Below are positions 1 to 10,247 of a stretch of DNA of 64,000 nt, one piece after another (position 1 is the first letter of the stretch; every line of letters starts with the position of its first letter). A program made the position numbers and the translations under genes. The notes beneath the pieces are model-generated. The model was not told the DNA's origin. It did no database searches and saw only the letters and a program-made list of their open reading frames with translations. Location: assembly GCF_003721225.1 (NCBI RefSeq), contig NZ_RIZI01000192.1:1-64000 (forward strand), written 5' to 3'. Source of the stretch: Acidithiobacillus sulfuriphilus. Lineage in GTDB: Bacteria > Pseudomonadota > Gammaproteobacteria > Acidithiobacillales > Acidithiobacillaceae.

Positions 1-216
1 CCCTTCCTGATCGATGGCGATGAGCAGGGAGGGTTGGCGCAGGGCGTGGAGATCGGTGCATAGGGCCCGCACCTGAGCCGCATCCAGGCAGTTGCGGGCA
101 AAGAGGATCACCCCCCCCACGGCCGGATGCAGGAACCGCTCCCGCTCTTCCGCCGTCAAAACCGGCCCGGCCAGATCCACCAGCAAGGGGCCGCGGGGGA
201 GGACCGGCGGTTTCAT
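1..216 (-). CDS. nagZ: beta-N-acetylhexosaminidase NagZ, N-terminal part (cut by window edge)
   Basis: The first 72 residues are visible; the rest lies beyond position 1. NagZ (GH3) removes N-acetylglucosamine from anhydro-muropeptides in the cytoplasm during peptidoglycan recycling. The visible part has the family N-terminus: LLVDLAG, then the [13 protein letters not shown] strand-loop, then IAIDQEG, which matches the VAVDQEGG substrate-site segment of known NagZ proteins. The ATG at 216-214 overlaps the stop of the upstream permease gene by 4 bp (ATGA), so the two are probably translationally coupled. The peptidoglycan L,D-transpeptidase lies one gene further upstream, so cell-wall functions share this run. 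Identity is firm; completeness cannot be judged. Confidence 0.88.
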   Translation of the reverse strand, partial: MKPPVLPRGPLLVDLAGPVLTAEERERFLHPAVGGVILFARNCLDAAQVRALCTDLHALRQPSLLIAIDQEG

Positions 217-2309
217 GAGGGCTGCACCGCTGCCTTCCTATCGCCCCCCCGCACCTCTTCGTCCTTGTCATCGCCCTGGATCAGGACGAGGTTTTCCGGC
301 ATGGAAATGGGCAAGGCAATACGCGGTGGTTGGCTGGGGATCCCGCGCACATGGACGGGAATGATCATCATGCTGAAGCCATCATGCTGCAGGCGGTCCT
401 GGATAATGAAACTCACCTCGTCGTGGAGCAGACCCCAGAAAGGGGTCTGGTAGGGCGTATCGATAATACGGCCCGCGAAAAAGATGCTTTGCGGAAAATA
501 ACGGATAGCCACCTTGGCCAGTTCTTCCATGGCCTGAATGCGGTCTGTCGCATAAGTGGCAAACCAGGTGGCGGCCATGCCCTCGCTCTGACAAAAAGCC
601 ACGTATTGAGCGGCTTCCGCCTCGACATACACTTTCAGTTCTTCAATGGCCTTGACACCCTTGAATTCTCCCTGGCCGACGATGCCGGCGAGCAGGAAGA
701 CGTAATTCTTGACGAAGCCGCCGACCATCCGATGGGCCGTCAGGAGGGTGTGCAGGCCCAGACCGTCGAAGCGGCTGACGAAAAATACCGCCGTAGCGCC
801 GCGCGGATCCATCGGTAGGGGAGCGCCTGGTTCCAGGCCCTCGGGCACGACATCCATCATCGTTTCATCGAGGTCTTCGGTGATTTTGCTCAACGATTTG
901 TAATGCCGATAGATACGATAACTAAGAACGATAACGATCCCCGTCACCAGCAAGGTAAACCAGCCACCCTGATCAAATTTCTCGAAAATGGTAATGGCCA
1001 GAATGCTGGCAGAAACGATAAAACCTGCCACACTCACGGCCAGTTTTATCAGCCACCTGGATTCCGTCGCACGGCTGGCCGACCAATGGTGCGTCAAGCC
1101 CGCCATGGTCAGCGTAAAGGTGATGAAGACGTTGATGCTGTAAAGCACGACCAGAACGCCCACATGCCCTCCCGTCGCCAGGAGGATTGCTATGGATGCC
1201 GCGCCAATCAACAAGATGCCATTACGCGAGACAAAGCGATCGGATAGATAGGAAAAACGCTCGGGCAACCAGCGATCCACTGCCATGTTGGCCATAATGA
1301 TGGGCGCGGTGATGATGCCGGTATTGGCCGCAATATACAGCAGAAGCCCTTCGGTAAGGAGGGTGAACAATACCGCATACTGCCCATAATCAATGCCATC
1401 CAGATGCCAGCCATGGGTGATGGCATTATACAAAACCGCATTCAGGGTCTGCCCTTCATGCCCGTGGACATCATACATGAGGTAGAGAAAAATCAGGCTG
1501 CCAGCCACCAGCGAGAGCGAAACGGCCAGATAGGTCATGGCCCGCTGGCCCGTTTGCACCCGCGGTTCGCGCATGATGTGGACGCCGTTGGCCACCGCCT
1601 CCAGACCGGTGTAGGTTCCGCCGCCGAGGCTAAAGGCGCGGAATATCAGGGCGATGATGAAAAGCCAGCCGTACTGCATGCTATCGTGCCTTGCTCCGGC
1701 AACGGTATGATCGACGATCTGCGGCACATCGCCCACATGGCCCATCAGCCCCCAGCCCAGGACGAGGATATGGGTAAGGATGAAACCCATGAAAATGGGC
1801 AGGAGGACTTTGATGGACTCCTTCATGCCGCGCAGGTTGATAAAGACCAGGAAAAGCAATATCACGACATCAAGATAAATGCGTTCCTGATACCAATAAG
1901 CGGGAAGGATGCTCAGCAACGCCTCGGTGCCGGATGCCACGGAAATGGCGGCGGTAAGGATATAGTCGACAATCAGTGCCGAGCCGCTGACCAACCCGGC
2001 CTTGCGCCCGAGCAAGGTCGACGCGGTGTGATAACCGCCGCCTCCGCCAGGAAATAGCGCGATGACCTGTTTGTATCCGGCGGCGATGATAAACACGGAC
2101 ACAGGAATACCGATAGCCAGGACCACCGAGAGATATTCATGCCCTTTCAAGGCGTAGTAAATCTCCGGCGGACCGTAGGCCGATGAGGATAGGGCGTCGG
2201 AACCCAACCCGACCCAGGCGAGGAAAGCGGCCAGGGAAAGATTGTCGAATAGCTTGGGATTAAATACATTGACGGCCTGCGTAAAGCGGGGAAAACGTAT
2301 CCAGGCCAT
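213..2309 (-). CDS. APC-superfamily permease, KimA/YdaO-like potassium or amino-acid transporter
   Basis: A 698-residue inner-membrane protein with about 12 hydrophobic segments over the first ~470 residues and a soluble cytoplasmic C-terminal domain of ~200 residues. The early motif [14 protein letters not shown] resembles the start of KimA/YdaO-type proteins, which import K+ with H+; [11 protein letters not shown] is the typical glycine-rich unwound TM1 region of APC carriers. The C-terminal extension has the size seen in KimA-like proteins. ATG follows the stop of the upstream L,D-transpeptidase gene directly (TGAATG) with an AGGGAGG ribosome site, and its own stop overlaps nagZ. The substrate is not proven by sequence; other APC amino-acid permeases of this architecture remain possible. 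Confidence 0.65.
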   Translation of the reverse strand: MAWIRFPRFTQAVNVFNPKLFDNLSLAAFLAWVGLGSDALSSSAYGPPEIYYALKGHEYLSVVLAIGIPVSVFIIAAGYKQVIALFPGGGGGYHTASTLLGRKAGLVSGSALIVDYILTAAISVASGTEALLSILPAYWYQERIYLDVVILLFLVFINLRGMKESIKVLLPIFMGFILTHILVLGWGLMGHVGDVPQIVDHTVAGARHDSMQYGWLFIIALIFRAFSLGGGTYTGLEAVANGVHIMREPRVQTGQRAMTYLAVSLSLVAGSLIFLYLMYDVHGHEGQTLNAVLYNAITHGWHLDGIDYGQYAVLFTLLTEGLLLYIAANTGIITAPIIMANMAVDRWLPERFSYLSDRFVSRNGILLIGAASIAILLATGGHVGVLVVLYSINVFITFTLTMAGLTHHWSASRATESRWLIKLAVSVAGFIVSASILAITIFEKFDQGGWFTLLVTGIVIVLSYRIYRHYKSLSKITEDLDETMMDVVPEGLEPGAPLPMDPRGATAVFFVSRFDGLGLHTLLTAHRMVGGFVKNYVFLLAGIVGQGEFKGVKAIEELKVYVEAEAAQYVAFCQSEGMAATWFATYATDRIQAMEELAKVAIRYFPQSIFFAGRIIDTPYQTPFWGLLHDEVSFIIQDRLQHDGFSMMIIPVHVRGIPSQPPRIALPISMPENLVLIQGDDKDEEVRGGDRKAAVQPS

Positions 2310-2864
2310 TCACGACCTCCCTGGAGAAAGAAAGGATTGCGGCGGTTCATCATCAATAAAAACCGGCACGCCGACAGCGACTTGGGGAAACAGCGTCAGC
2401 ATATCATCGCTGGCCAGGCGCACACAGCCGGCGGAAACCGGCGTGCCGAGATGGCTTGCGTCGGCGGTTCCGTGGATATAGATATAACGACGAAAGGTAT
2501 CCACCCGCCCACCCCGGTTGCGCCCCGGCTCCAGGCCGGAAAGCCAGAGAATACGCCCCAGGATCCAGTCGCGGGCCGGCTGCCCGGCGGCCAAGGCCGG
2601 CGTGTAACACTCCCCCGTCCAGCGCCGCCCCCGCAAGATCGCGTTGCCGGGCAGCCCCTCGCCAATCCGCGCCCGCACCGTATGCCAGCCCCGCGGCGTA
2701 CAGCCGCTCCCCTGGGTTTCCCCCAGGCCATTGGCCGCCGTGGAGATGGGAAAGGTCAGCGCCGCTTCCCAATCCGCCATGACCCCCAACCGCTGCCGGG
2801 ACACATCCACCCACAGCCACTGTCCTGGGGGATCAGCGCTGAAAGAGAGCAATGGATTCCACAT
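2310..2864 (-). CDS. L,D-transpeptidase (YkuD domain)
   Basis: A 184-residue YkuD-fold protein that would make 3-3 peptidoglycan cross-links or attach proteins to peptidoglycan. The family blocks are present: [35 protein letters not shown] and the catalytic segment [11 protein letters not shown] with the nucleophilic Cys. The usual S-H-G-C-x-R reads S-A-G-C-V-R here, so the His two residues before the Cys is Ala. No signal peptide is visible with the chosen ATG at 2864, which overlaps rlmD by 32 bp; short secretion-signal-less homologues with the same first residues are common in beta/gamma-proteobacteria. An upstream in-frame ATG at 3029 would read through rlmD coding sequence and looks spurious. 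Confidence 0.82.
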   Translation of the reverse strand: MWNPLLSFSADPPGQWLWVDVSRQRLGVMADWEAALTFPISTAANGLGETQGSGCTPRGWHTVRARIGEGLPGNAILRGRRWTGECYTPALAAGQPARDWILGRILWLSGLEPGRNRGGRVDTFRRYIYIHGTADASHLGTPVSAGCVRLASDDMLTLFPQVAVGVPVFIDDEPPQSFLSPGRS

Positions 2865-4158
2865 GGGCGGTATGGGGAAACATATTGACCACGCCGGCGG
2901 CCACCAGCCGATAGCCGCGCTCGTGGACGAGATATTCCGCATCCCGGGCGAGGGTAGCGGGGTTGCAGGATACATAGACGATGCGCTCGGGACGCATCCC
3001 TCCCAAGGCCCTGAGGACCTCCATGGCACCGCTGCGGGGCGGATCGATGAGCATTTTGTCCACCCTGCCCCAGGCGCTCAGGTCCTCCGGACCGATCCGG
3101 GTAAGATCGGCCACGGCAAAGCGGGCCAATGCCTGTAGACCGTTGCTTTGGGCGTTTTCACCGGCCAACGCCACCAGGCGCGCATCGCCTTCCACCCCCA
3201 GGACCTCTGCGCCCAGGCGGGCGATGGGCAGGGTAAAATTCCCCAGGCCGCAAAAAAGATCGAGGATCCGCTCCCCGGCCCGGGGCTGGAGCAGGGCCAT
3301 GGCCCGGCGCACCAGGATCTGGTTCACCGGCTGGTTGACCTGGGTGAAGACCAGCGGGTCGAAACGCAGGCTGACATTGAACTCCGGGAGCCGGTAACGC
3401 AGGGGCGGCGGCTCCGGCGGCCAGACGCAGTGAATGGTGGCGGGGCCGCCGGACTGCAACCATAGTTGCACGCCATGCTGTTGCGCAAAATCCCGCAGCA
3501 GCGCGACATCCTGACTGCTCAACGGCAGCAAATGACGGAAGACCAGGGCCACCACTTCGGGAGTGGAGGCCACTTCAATCTGTGGAATCCCCTGGGGCTC
3601 GCCGAGCTTCGCCACCAAGGCGCGCAAGGGGAGAAGCAGATGGGCGACGCGGGGATCAAGGGTGAGGCAGTAGCCCATATCCGCCACATAACTGCTCCGC
3701 CGTTCGCGAAAACCCACCAAGGCGCCGCGACTCTTGGGGGCCCGCACCGAAAGCCGTGCCTTGCTGCGATAACCCAGACTGGGGCCGAAAATGGGCGGCA
3801 GGATGCGCTCCGGCCGCACCTTGCCGATGCGCCACAGGTTTTCTTCCAGTTGGCGCTGCTTGACCGCGACCTGGGCGCCGGGCTCCAGGTGCTGCAGGGT
3901 ACAGCCGCCACAAAGGCCAAAGTATGGGCACGGCGGCGTCACCCGTTGGGCAGACGCCCGTTCCACCGTAAGCACTTCGGCCCGGTCGAAACGGCTGCTG
4001 CTTTCCGTGCGGCGGGCCCAGACGCGCTCGCCGGCCAGGGCCCCGTCCACAAAGATGACCTTGCCCTCCACCCGCGCCACACCAAAGCCCTCGGCATCCA
4101 GCGCGCTGATCTCCATCCGCTCGGGGGCGGCATTGCGTATCGCCTTACCCTTGGACAT
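2833..4158 (-). CDS. rlmD: 23S rRNA (uracil(1939)-C5)-methyltransferase RlmD
   Basis: RlmD (RumA) uses S-adenosylmethionine to methylate C5 of U1939 in 23S rRNA. Order seen in this 441-residue protein: an N-terminal TRAM domain (residues ~10-70), a 4Fe-4S cysteine cluster [10 protein letters not shown] (C-x5-C-x2-C) with the fourth Cys in MGYCLTLDP, the SAM-binding motif [13 protein letters not shown], and the catalytic [12 protein letters not shown] with nucleophilic Cys, ending in [13 protein letters not shown]. Start ATG at 4158 was chosen because it places the TRAM domain about 15 residues in; it overlaps the upstream exonuclease gene by 14 bp. Longer in-frame starts would only add low-complexity sequence lying inside that gene. 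Confidence 0.93.
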   Translation of the reverse strand: MSKGKAIRNAAPERMEISALDAEGFGVARVEGKVIFVDGALAGERVWARRTESSSRFDRAEVLTVERASAQRVTPPCPYFGLCGGCTLQHLEPGAQVAVKQRQLEENLWRIGKVRPERILPPIFGPSLGYRSKARLSVRAPKSRGALVGFRERRSSYVADMGYCLTLDPRVAHLLLPLRALVAKLGEPQGIPQIEVASTPEVVALVFRHLLPLSSQDVALLRDFAQQHGVQLWLQSGGPATIHCVWPPEPPPLRYRLPEFNVSLRFDPLVFTQVNQPVNQILVRRAMALLQPRAGERILDLFCGLGNFTLPIARLGAEVLGVEGDARLVALAGENAQSNGLQALARFAVADLTRIGPEDLSAWGRVDKMLIDPPRSGAMEVLRALGGMRPERIVYVSCNPATLARDAEYLVHERGYRLVAAGVVNMFPHTAHVESIALFQR

Positions 4159-4972
4159 GGGGGAGATTCTCGGGCCAGAGGGCAAGGAATTCGGCAAGGT
4201 GGGCTTCGTCGCGCTGGACGAGATGGCTACGCAACTGCTCTTGCCGGGCCGCATAAGTGGCGGCATCGAGATGGCCGCGGGTGAGTTCAAAACGCAGATG
4301 GATCAAGGCGGTATTCAATACATCCACTTCGCAATACTGGCGGATGGCGGCCGTCTCGCCGGCCTGATAGCGCGTCCAGACCTCCCCGCCCGACATGCCC
4401 AGCTTGCCCGGCAAGCCGAGCAGGAGGGCCATTTCCTGCAAGCGCACCACATTGCGGCCCTGAAAACCCGAGAGGACGTCCATGAGATCCAGATGGCGCT
4501 CGTGGTAACGGCTCAAGTAGTTGTTCCAGCGGTAGCTCTGGTCGTGTTGCCCCTGCTCCCAATAACGGGCGGCGGGGATGCCGTGGAGCAGGGCGCGATA
4601 ATGCAGGACGGGAAGGTCGAAGGCGGCGCCATTCCAGGAGACCAGTTGCGGTGCGTGGCGTTCGATGAACTGGAAAAAGGCTGCCACCAGACGCGCCTCA
4701 GTATCCTCCGCGGCGCCGAAACTGCTGAGCTTGACCTGCTCGCCATGCCACCACAGGGCGGAAATGGCAATGACCCGATGCAGATGGGGGCGCATGAATT
4801 CCGTGGCGCCCTGGGTCTCGATCCGGCGCTGATGCTGCAGGAGTTCGGCCACGCCCTGATCGTCGCCATCGCCCAAGCCGTAGATACGCCGCCCGCCGGC
4901 CACGTCGGGGATGGTTTCAATGTCGAAAACCAGGGTATTGCGCACGGACGGGGTACTTATTTCTGCTGCCAT
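4145..4972 (-). CDS. Predicted 3'-5' exonuclease, PolB-exonuclease-like (DnaQ fold)
   Basis: A 275-residue protein of the stand-alone family related to the proofreading domain of family B DNA polymerases. Exo I is [10 protein letters not shown] (Asp/Glu metal ligands), Exo II is [14 protein letters not shown], and the C-terminal Exo III-type region reads [14 protein letters not shown] with the ligand Asp. [10 protein letters not shown] is a further family block. It would degrade single-stranded 3' ends; its exact cellular role is not established for the family. The ATG at 4972 overlaps the end of the ydbL-like gene by 16 bp; an ATG at 4996 is an alternative. The gene is embedded in a tightly overlapping minus-strand run. 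Confidence 0.82.
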   Translation of the reverse strand: MAAEISTPSVRNTLVFDIETIPDVAGGRRIYGLGDGDDQGVAELLQHQRRIETQGATEFMRPHLHRVIAISALWWHGEQVKLSSFGAAEDTEARLVAAFFQFIERHAPQLVSWNGAAFDLPVLHYRALLHGIPAARYWEQGQHDQSYRWNNYLSRYHERHLDLMDVLSGFQGRNVVRLQEMALLLGLPGKLGMSGGEVWTRYQAGETAAIRQYCEVDVLNTALIHLRFELTRGHLDAATYAARQEQLRSHLVQRDEAHLAEFLALWPENLPHVQG

Positions 4973-5640
4973 TGCCCGGCGCTGTTCTGAAACCATCTGC
5001 CCGGAGGCGCCTTGTTCATCCAGGCCTGGGCGAAGGTCGCCTGGATCTGGGCCTCCCACTCAGGATGTCCGTTGGCATCGGCGATCTGTTGATAGAGATT
5101 CTGCAAGAGGGCGTTGTTGGTAGCTACCAGGGCGCTGACCTGGGCCCGCTGGGCCAGAGGCACGGCATTCAGGTCATGGACGGCCACCAGACCGGCGGCG
5201 GTGAAGCCTACGGCACCGCTTTGCAGATACGGGCGGATCTGCGGCACGAAGTCTTCCAGGCGGTCCTTGGCCTCCACCACCCCGGGGCTGCTTGCATTCA
5301 GGTCGGCTGCCGCACAGGCTTGCGCGCTCACCGTGCTGAACCCCATGTTGAGCACGTATCCGGCAAGATGCCAGGGAGAAGAGAGCATACTCAGCGGGCC
5401 CACGGTGGAGCGCGTAGGCGCCGAAACCGTCGGGGCCGTAGTGCTGCTGCCCGGAGCCACCACTGCCGGCGTCCTGGCCTCCGCCTGGTACACCTGTTCC
5501 ACCACCTTGTCGGCCAACTTCTGGGCAGCGGCGGCGGGGAAGTAGATATTGACCGTCACACAGGCGCTCAAGCCCAGGACCAAGGCCAGACCGAGCAGGG
5601 CTCGTCCACAACGTCCGCTTATCGTTCCTGCAGTATTCAT
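4957..5640 (-). CDS. YdbL-like lipoprotein (DUF1318)
   Basis: A 227-residue lipoprotein. A hydrophobic signal (LLGLALVLGL) ends in the lipobox LSAC with Cys27, followed by VTVNIYFP and AAQKLADKVV, the hallmark start of the DUF1318/YdbL family. The C-terminal half (NGHPEWEAQIQATFAQAWMN) is the rest of that domain, while a low-complexity Thr/Ala/Pro linker fills residues ~55-85. In E. coli YdbL sits in an operon with YdbH, an AsmA-like protein implicated in phospholipid transport between the membranes; the same pairing is seen here, with the ydbH-like gene just upstream. ATG at 5640 is used; a GTG three bases earlier is also possible. Confidence 0.82.
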   Translation of the reverse strand: MNTAGTISGRCGRALLGLALVLGLSACVTVNIYFPAAAAQKLADKVVEQVYQAEARTPAVVAPGSSTTAPTVSAPTRSTVGPLSMLSSPWHLAGYVLNMGFSTVSAQACAAADLNASSPGVVEAKDRLEDFVPQIRPYLQSGAVGFTAAGLVAVHDLNAVPLAQRAQVSALVATNNALLQNLYQQIADANGHPEWEAQIQATFAQAWMNKAPPGRWFQNSAGQWQQK

Positions 5641-5643
5641 CAC

Positions 5644-7702
5644 TCATTCCCCTGTCTTTACCTGAGCCCCGGAGTGCATGGCCGTCGCCAAGCGAGCCAG
5701 CAGTTCTGACCAGCCGACACGCGGATTGTATCCTACCACATCGACCCGTGGCAGCCCTTCTCCCTGTAAAATGACAAAGCCCTTGTCCTCGCGACCTACT
5801 CCGGAAAGCTCGGCGACATTGTTATGGAGAATGACACCCAGGCCCAGATGGGCGTAGCGGAAGGTCTTGAACATACGCAGAAAGAGGGTCTGGAAGAAAC
5901 CGGATAGCCCATTGCCGCCACCCAGCCGGGTGAGGTTTTGCACGGCGGCCTGACTGATCTGCTGCGCTACGCCGGGGCTGCGCACCGTATAAAAGCGGGC
6001 GGAAAAGGCGTCCGGCCGCCAGTTCAACAGGCGCAGATCGTGGACATCGCCATCGAGAACACCGCTGATGAAGCCAAAGTGAAAGGCCTCCGTAAGGGGC
6101 TTCAGTTGCAGACCGCGCATGCGGACATCGGCGGTAAGGATGGGAAAGGCACCCAGGAGATTGCGGATGCGCAGATCCTGCACCAGGACATTGCCGCCAA
6201 AGGCCTGCGCCGAGAGTACGCCACTGGTCTCCAGATTCCCCTGGGCGTAGCGCAATTCGGGGATGACGGCCGCCACCCTGCCGGTGAAGGGAGGCCAATG
6301 GAAAGCGGTGGCAAGGGCCGTCAAGTTGGCATTCTGCAAGGCGCCGGCCAGGCGGAAGCCCGCCCGGGGCCCGCTCCAGTTCCCGTCCAGTTGCTGCACC
6401 CGCAGCGATCCACCCAGCAGGACGATCTGTACCGGGTGGAGCAGGGAGAAGCCCTTCCCGGCCAGGAGGAAGCGCCCGTCCACCGGCCCCACTGGGAGAC
6501 GATAGAGTTCGGCGGCATGCCACGCCAGACTAGCCTGCGCCGCCGGCCCTTGGGCCGCCCAGCGCCCCTGCGATGCCAAGCCCTGGATGGCGATGCGTTT
6601 TTGTGCATCCTGCAAGCCGGCATCACCGATCTGCCAGCTTATGGCCTGCAGGCCGCCCTGCCAGTCCAGGGAAAAGTGCAAGCTGCCCTGGGCCTGCAGG
6701 TCAGCGGCCAAGCCGCCGGCAGCGGCAAGGGGCTTGACCCAGGTGGCATAAAAGGGCCCCGCCGCCAGATCCGCGTGCTCCACCGTCCAGCGCGCCGCGC
6801 CACCCCCACGGGGAATGCGGGCCGTAGCGCTGGCGGTCCCCAACCCTGGCCAGATGATCTGCCAGGCCGTCAGACGCAGATCCCTTGCCCCTAGCTGCCA
6901 GCGCAAGCGGCTGCTGACGGGCTGCGCGGCCGGAGCGCTCCAATACCAGGGGCTCCACAAGACGGCCCCCTTGCGCCAGCGCAATTGCGCAGTACCAGAC
7001 CAAGTCTTGCCCCTGCTACCCGCGGCCGCCATCTCCAGTTGCACATCCTGGGCCGCCCGCAGGCCGGCGGCGTTGCTGAAACCCAGGCCCTGCCCCTGCA
7101 GATGCAGGGCAACGTGGTCGGCCTGGGCCCAGCGCGCCCCCGCCGCCCGGGCCGTCAGCGCGCCCTGTCCCTGCGCCTGCCAGCCCTTGGGCAGGAAACC
7201 GGCGCCGGCGAGGAGCGGCGCCACCTGCAGGTCTCCCTGCGCCTGGGCGGTCCAGCGACCCGCCACGCTGCGCCAATTCAGATTCAGCCAGCCCGGCCCC
7301 TGGCCCTGCATCCTGAGCCAGGCCGAGGCATTTCCGCCGATCTGCAGCACTGCCGCCGAAAACTGCCCGCCGAGAGGACCCCAGGGGCTTGCCCTGCAGG
7401 GCAAGCCGTCCTGACGTACAAGACCAGCCGGCTCGGCTATCCAGCCGGGTACAATGCAGGGAGGCGCCCGTCCATAGCCGCTGGCGGGAAAGCTGCAGCC
7501 GACCCGTATCCATCTGCACAGAGAATCCCGGGCCCGCGGGCTTGGCCGTAACGTGGACGTTGCGCAGCGACCAGTTCGCCCCCGCGATCTCTGCCGCCTG
7601 AATCTCCAGATCCGTGGCGCCGGCGGGTAGAGCGAAAAGCAGGCCGAGGAAGGCCACCCCCAAGAGGGGCGGCCAAGGACGGAAAGGGATGACCTTTCCC
7701 AC
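5644..7702 (-). pseudogene. YdbH/AsmA-like protein gene with an apparent frameshift
   Basis: The frame ending at 5644 encodes ~580 residues resembling the YdbH/AsmA-like family (long beta-rich repeats, C-terminal SGFFQTLFLRMFKTF and LHNNVAELSG). It has no sensible N-terminus. A different minus frame upstream carries it: a GTG at 7702, basic residues, a hydrophobic signal (LLGVAFLGLLFALPAGA) and the repeat start LEIQAAEIAGANW. The two join only with a one-base shift near 7375-7390, where GGGG and CCCC runs lie side by side: dropping one coding-strand G turns CTG GGG TCC into CTG GGT CCT and continues smoothly. This could be a real mutation, a sequencing error in the homopolymer, or phase variation. 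The gene pairs with the downstream ydbL-like gene. Confidence 0.7.
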
Positions 7703-7718
7703 TGCGGCGCAGATTCGG

Positions 7719-8603
7719 CTAGGCCGGGAAAACACCGGTAGAGAGATAACGTTCCCCCCGATCACAAATGATGACCACGATGACCCCCCTTTCCAGGGTG
7801 GTCGCCAGACGCAGGGCCGCCGCCACCGCGCCACCCGAGGAGATCCCGGCCAGGATACCCTCCTCCCGCGCCAAACGACGGGTCATTTCCTCGGCCTCGT
7901 CCTGGGATACGTCGATAATACGATCCACTTCTTCCGGATGGTAAATCCGCGGCAGATACTCCTGGGGCCAGCGGCGGATACCGGGGATCCGCGCCCCTTC
8001 CGTCGGCTGCACCCCGATAATCCCGATGGCCGGCTGCACTTGACGCAGATAGCGTGCCGTCCCCATGATGGTCCCCGTGGTCCCCATGGCCGACACGAAA
8101 TGTGTCACCATTCCCCGGGTATCGCGCCAGATCTCGGGGCCCGTGCCGAAATAATGGGCCTCGGGATTGTCGGGATTGGAAAACTGGTCGAGCATGACCC
8201 CCTCTCGGGCCGCCACCATCTGCCGCGCCTGGTCGATGGCCCCCTCCATGCCGGTTTTTTCGGAGGTCAGTACCAGATCGGCGCCATAGGCGCGCATCAC
8301 CTGGCGCCGCTCCACACTCATGCTCTCGGGCATGATCAGGGTCATCCTGAGCCCGTGCATGGCCGCCACCATGGCCAGGGCGATGCCGGTATTACCGCTG
8401 GTGGGCTCCACCAGGCGCATGCCGGGACTCAGGGTACCCCGCTCCAGGCCACGACGAATCATGTTCAGGGCCGGGCGATCCTTCACCGAGCCGCCGGGGT
8501 TGTTGCCTTCCAGCTTGGCGAGAATCTGCACCGTCTTTTTCGGGGCGATCCGTTGCAAGCGGCACAGCGGCGTATTGCCCACCAGGTCTTCCAAACTCAA
8601 CAT
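7719..8603 (-). CDS. cysM: Cysteine synthase B (O-acetylserine/O-phosphoserine sulfhydrylase)
   Basis: A 294-residue PLP enzyme of fold type II that makes cysteine from O-acetylserine and sulfide or thiosulfate in the cytoplasm. The Schiff-base lysine lies in GNNPGGSVKDRPA, the substrate loop is EPTSGNTG, the phosphate-binding loop is SAMGTTGT, and the PLP ring contact is in GISSGGAV. Length and the EGNNPGGSVKDRPAL wording favour CysM over CysK. ATG at 8603 has a clear GGGAGGAAA ribosome site. It is the first gene of the minus-strand run; the ydbH-like gene starts about 17 bp after its stop. CysM's ability to use thiosulfate suits a sulfur-oxidising host, but that link is inference. Confidence 0.93.
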   Translation of the reverse strand: MLSLEDLVGNTPLCRLQRIAPKKTVQILAKLEGNNPGGSVKDRPALNMIRRGLERGTLSPGMRLVEPTSGNTGIALAMVAAMHGLRMTLIMPESMSVERRQVMRAYGADLVLTSEKTGMEGAIDQARQMVAAREGVMLDQFSNPDNPEAHYFGTGPEIWRDTRGMVTHFVSAMGTTGTIMGTARYLRQVQPAIGIIGVQPTEGARIPGIRRWPQEYLPRIYHPEEVDRIIDVSQDEAEEMTRRLAREEGILAGISSGGAVAAALRLATTLERGVIVVIICDRGERYLSTGVFPA

Positions 8604-8749
8604 CTCTTTCCTCCCTAGCCTCTTGCCACGTCAATCATACGGCGCTCCCATCTTTCTGCGCAGACCACCGCAGTTCCATGTTATAGTTTTCTCTCTTGGC
8701 ATCAACCGGTATATAGCTTCTTCCTCGGAAGTGAGGGCAAGGGAACCCC

Positions 8750-9448
8750 ATGGCCACCATCCACCATGAGCATCATAAGCATGAAAATATCGGCTGGCTG
8801 CGGGCCAGCGTCCTGGGGGCCAATGATGGCATCCTGTCCACGGCCAGCCTCCTTACCGGCGTGGCGGCAGGCCAGGCCGACCATCATCAGATCCTCCTGG
8901 CCGGTGTGGCCGGACTCATCGCCGGCGCCCTGTCCATGGCCGCAGGAGAATATGTCTCGGTGAGTTCCCAGGCGGATACCCAGCGCGCCGCTCTCGAAAC
9001 CGAAAAGCGCGAACTGGCGAAAAATCCCCATTCCGAACTACGCGAGCTGGCGGGTATTTACGAACAGCGCGGCCTGGAACCGGCCCTGGCCGAACAGGTG
9101 GCAGGACAACTCATGGCCCACGACGCCCTGGGCGCCCATGCCCGGGATGAACTGGGCTTGACCGAGATGGCGGCGGCGCGCCCCATCCAGGCCGCCCTGG
9201 CCTCCGCCGCCGCCTTTGCCACTGGCGCCATCGTGCCCCTGGCGGCGGCGGCTTTTACGCCGCCGGTCTGGATCCTCCCCGGCATCTTCGGCAGCGCCAT
9301 CATCCTGCTGGCCTTGCTCGGCGCCCTGGCGGCCTGGGCCGGAGGCGCAGCCCCGGGGATCGGCGCCCTGCGGGTGACTTTCTGGGGCGCCATCTCCATG
9401 CTGGTCACCACCGGGGTAGGGACCCTGGTGGGCCATGTCGGCCTCTAA
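8750..9448 (+). CDS. VIT1/CCC1-family Fe2+/Mn2+ transporter
   Basis: A 232-residue membrane protein of the VIT/CCC1 family. A His-rich start (HHEHHKHE) precedes GWLRASVLGANDGILST, the family's TM1 signature, followed by GALSMAAGEYVSVSSQ (TM2) and a cytoplasmic metal-binding helical region (residues ~80-145, rich in Glu and with repeated acidic residues). Three further membrane segments end at VGTLVGHVG. The family moves ferrous iron or manganese out of the cytoplasm. ATG at 8750 follows an AGGGCAAGGG ribosome site; the upstream 146 bp to cysM is a divergent promoter region. In an iron-rich, acidic habitat an iron exporter would make sense, but the metal is not fixed by sequence. Confidence 0.88.
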   Translation: MATIHHEHHKHENIGWLRASVLGANDGILSTASLLTGVAAGQADHHQILLAGVAGLIAGALSMAAGEYVSVSSQADTQRAALETEKRELAKNPHSELRELAGIYEQRGLEPALAEQVAGQLMAHDALGAHARDELGLTEMAAARPIQAALASAAAFATGAIVPLAAAAFTPPVWILPGIFGSAIILLALLGALAAWAGGAAPGIGALRVTFWGAISMLVTTGVGTLVGHVGL

Positions 9449-9486
9449 CCCCGGTTCGGCATTTTCCGCTTTTCAGGACAGCAACG

Positions 9487-10188
9487 ATGAACACTGAAGC
9501 AATCCGCGGGGCGCCATCCTGGCATATCCACCCCGACGCCGAGACCCTTGCCCGGCACCTCGCCCGCGCCATTGCCCGCATGGCCGACGCGGCCATCGCT
9601 GCGCGCGGGGCCTTTCACCTGGTCCTGGCGGGCGGCAATACGCCGCAGCCGGTCTATGCCGCCCTCGTCTCCCGAGGACGGCGCTGGGACGCCTGGCACC
9701 TCTACCACGGCGACGAGCGCTGTCTCCCGCCCCAAACCCTCCAGCGCAACAGCCAGATGGCGGCAAGCGTCTGGCTGCAACAGGTGCCCATCCCCCGCGC
9801 CCAGATCCATGACATTCCCGCCGAAATGGGAGCGGAGGCGGCCGCTGCGGCCTACGCGGCCGTCCTTCCCCCGCAGCGCTTTGACCTCGTCCTCCTGGGG
9901 ATCGGCGAGGACGGCCATACGGCCAGCCTCTTCCCCGGCCAGCCCTGGGGGCTGGATCCGGCAACGCCTGCGGTGCTCTCCGTCCACAACGCCCCCAAGG
10001 CCCCCGCCGAGCGGGTCTCCCTCAGCGCCTGGCGCCTGCAGCGGAGCCGCGAGCTTTTCTTCCTCGCCACCGGCAGCGGCAAGCGCGATGCCCTGGCAGC
10101 CTGGCGGCGGGGGGAAGATCTCCCCGCCGCCAGGGTGGGGGCTGGAGCCACGGTATGGCTGGACGAGGCGGCCTGGCCCGGCTCTTAA
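9487..10188 (+). CDS. pgl: 6-phosphogluconolactonase
   Basis: A 233-residue DevB/Pgl-type enzyme hydrolysing 6-phosphogluconolactone to 6-phosphogluconate in the oxidative pentose phosphate pathway. Family blocks: HLVLAGGNTPQPVY (phosphosugar-binding loop), LYHGDERCLPP, and the active-site segment LLGIGEDGHTASLFPG; the C-terminal VSLSAWRLQRSRELFFLATG is also typical. ATG at 9487 follows CAGGACAGCAACG. The gene follows the VIT transporter by 38 bp and ends 8 bp before a strong hairpin, so the pair is a short transcription unit. No zwf or gnd is visible in the window. Confidence 0.92.
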   Translation: MNTEAIRGAPSWHIHPDAETLARHLARAIARMADAAIAARGAFHLVLAGGNTPQPVYAALVSRGRRWDAWHLYHGDERCLPPQTLQRNSQMAASVWLQQVPIPRAQIHDIPAEMGAEAAAAAYAAVLPPQRFDLVLLGIGEDGHTASLFPGQPWGLDPATPAVLSVHNAPKAPAERVSLSAWRLQRSRELFFLATGSGKRDALAAWRRGEDLPAARVGAGATVWLDEAAWPGS

Positions 10189-10196
10189 GCGAAATA

Positions 10197-10232
10197 CGGC
10201 GATTGGCGGCAAACCATCTCCGCCAATCGCCG
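10197..10232. terminator. Perfect 13-bp hairpin between convergent pgl and qmcA-like genes
   Basis: CGGCGATTGGCGG (10197-10209) and its exact complement CCGCCAATCGCCG (10220-10232) flank a 10-nt loop. It lies between two convergent genes, 8 bp after the pgl stop and 15 bp after the stop of the stomatin-like gene. There is no T tract on either side, so it may act as a bidirectional structured transcript end or RNA-stability element and not as a classic intrinsic terminator. Confidence 0.7.
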
Positions 10233-10247
10233 TCAAGGTGGCAACGC

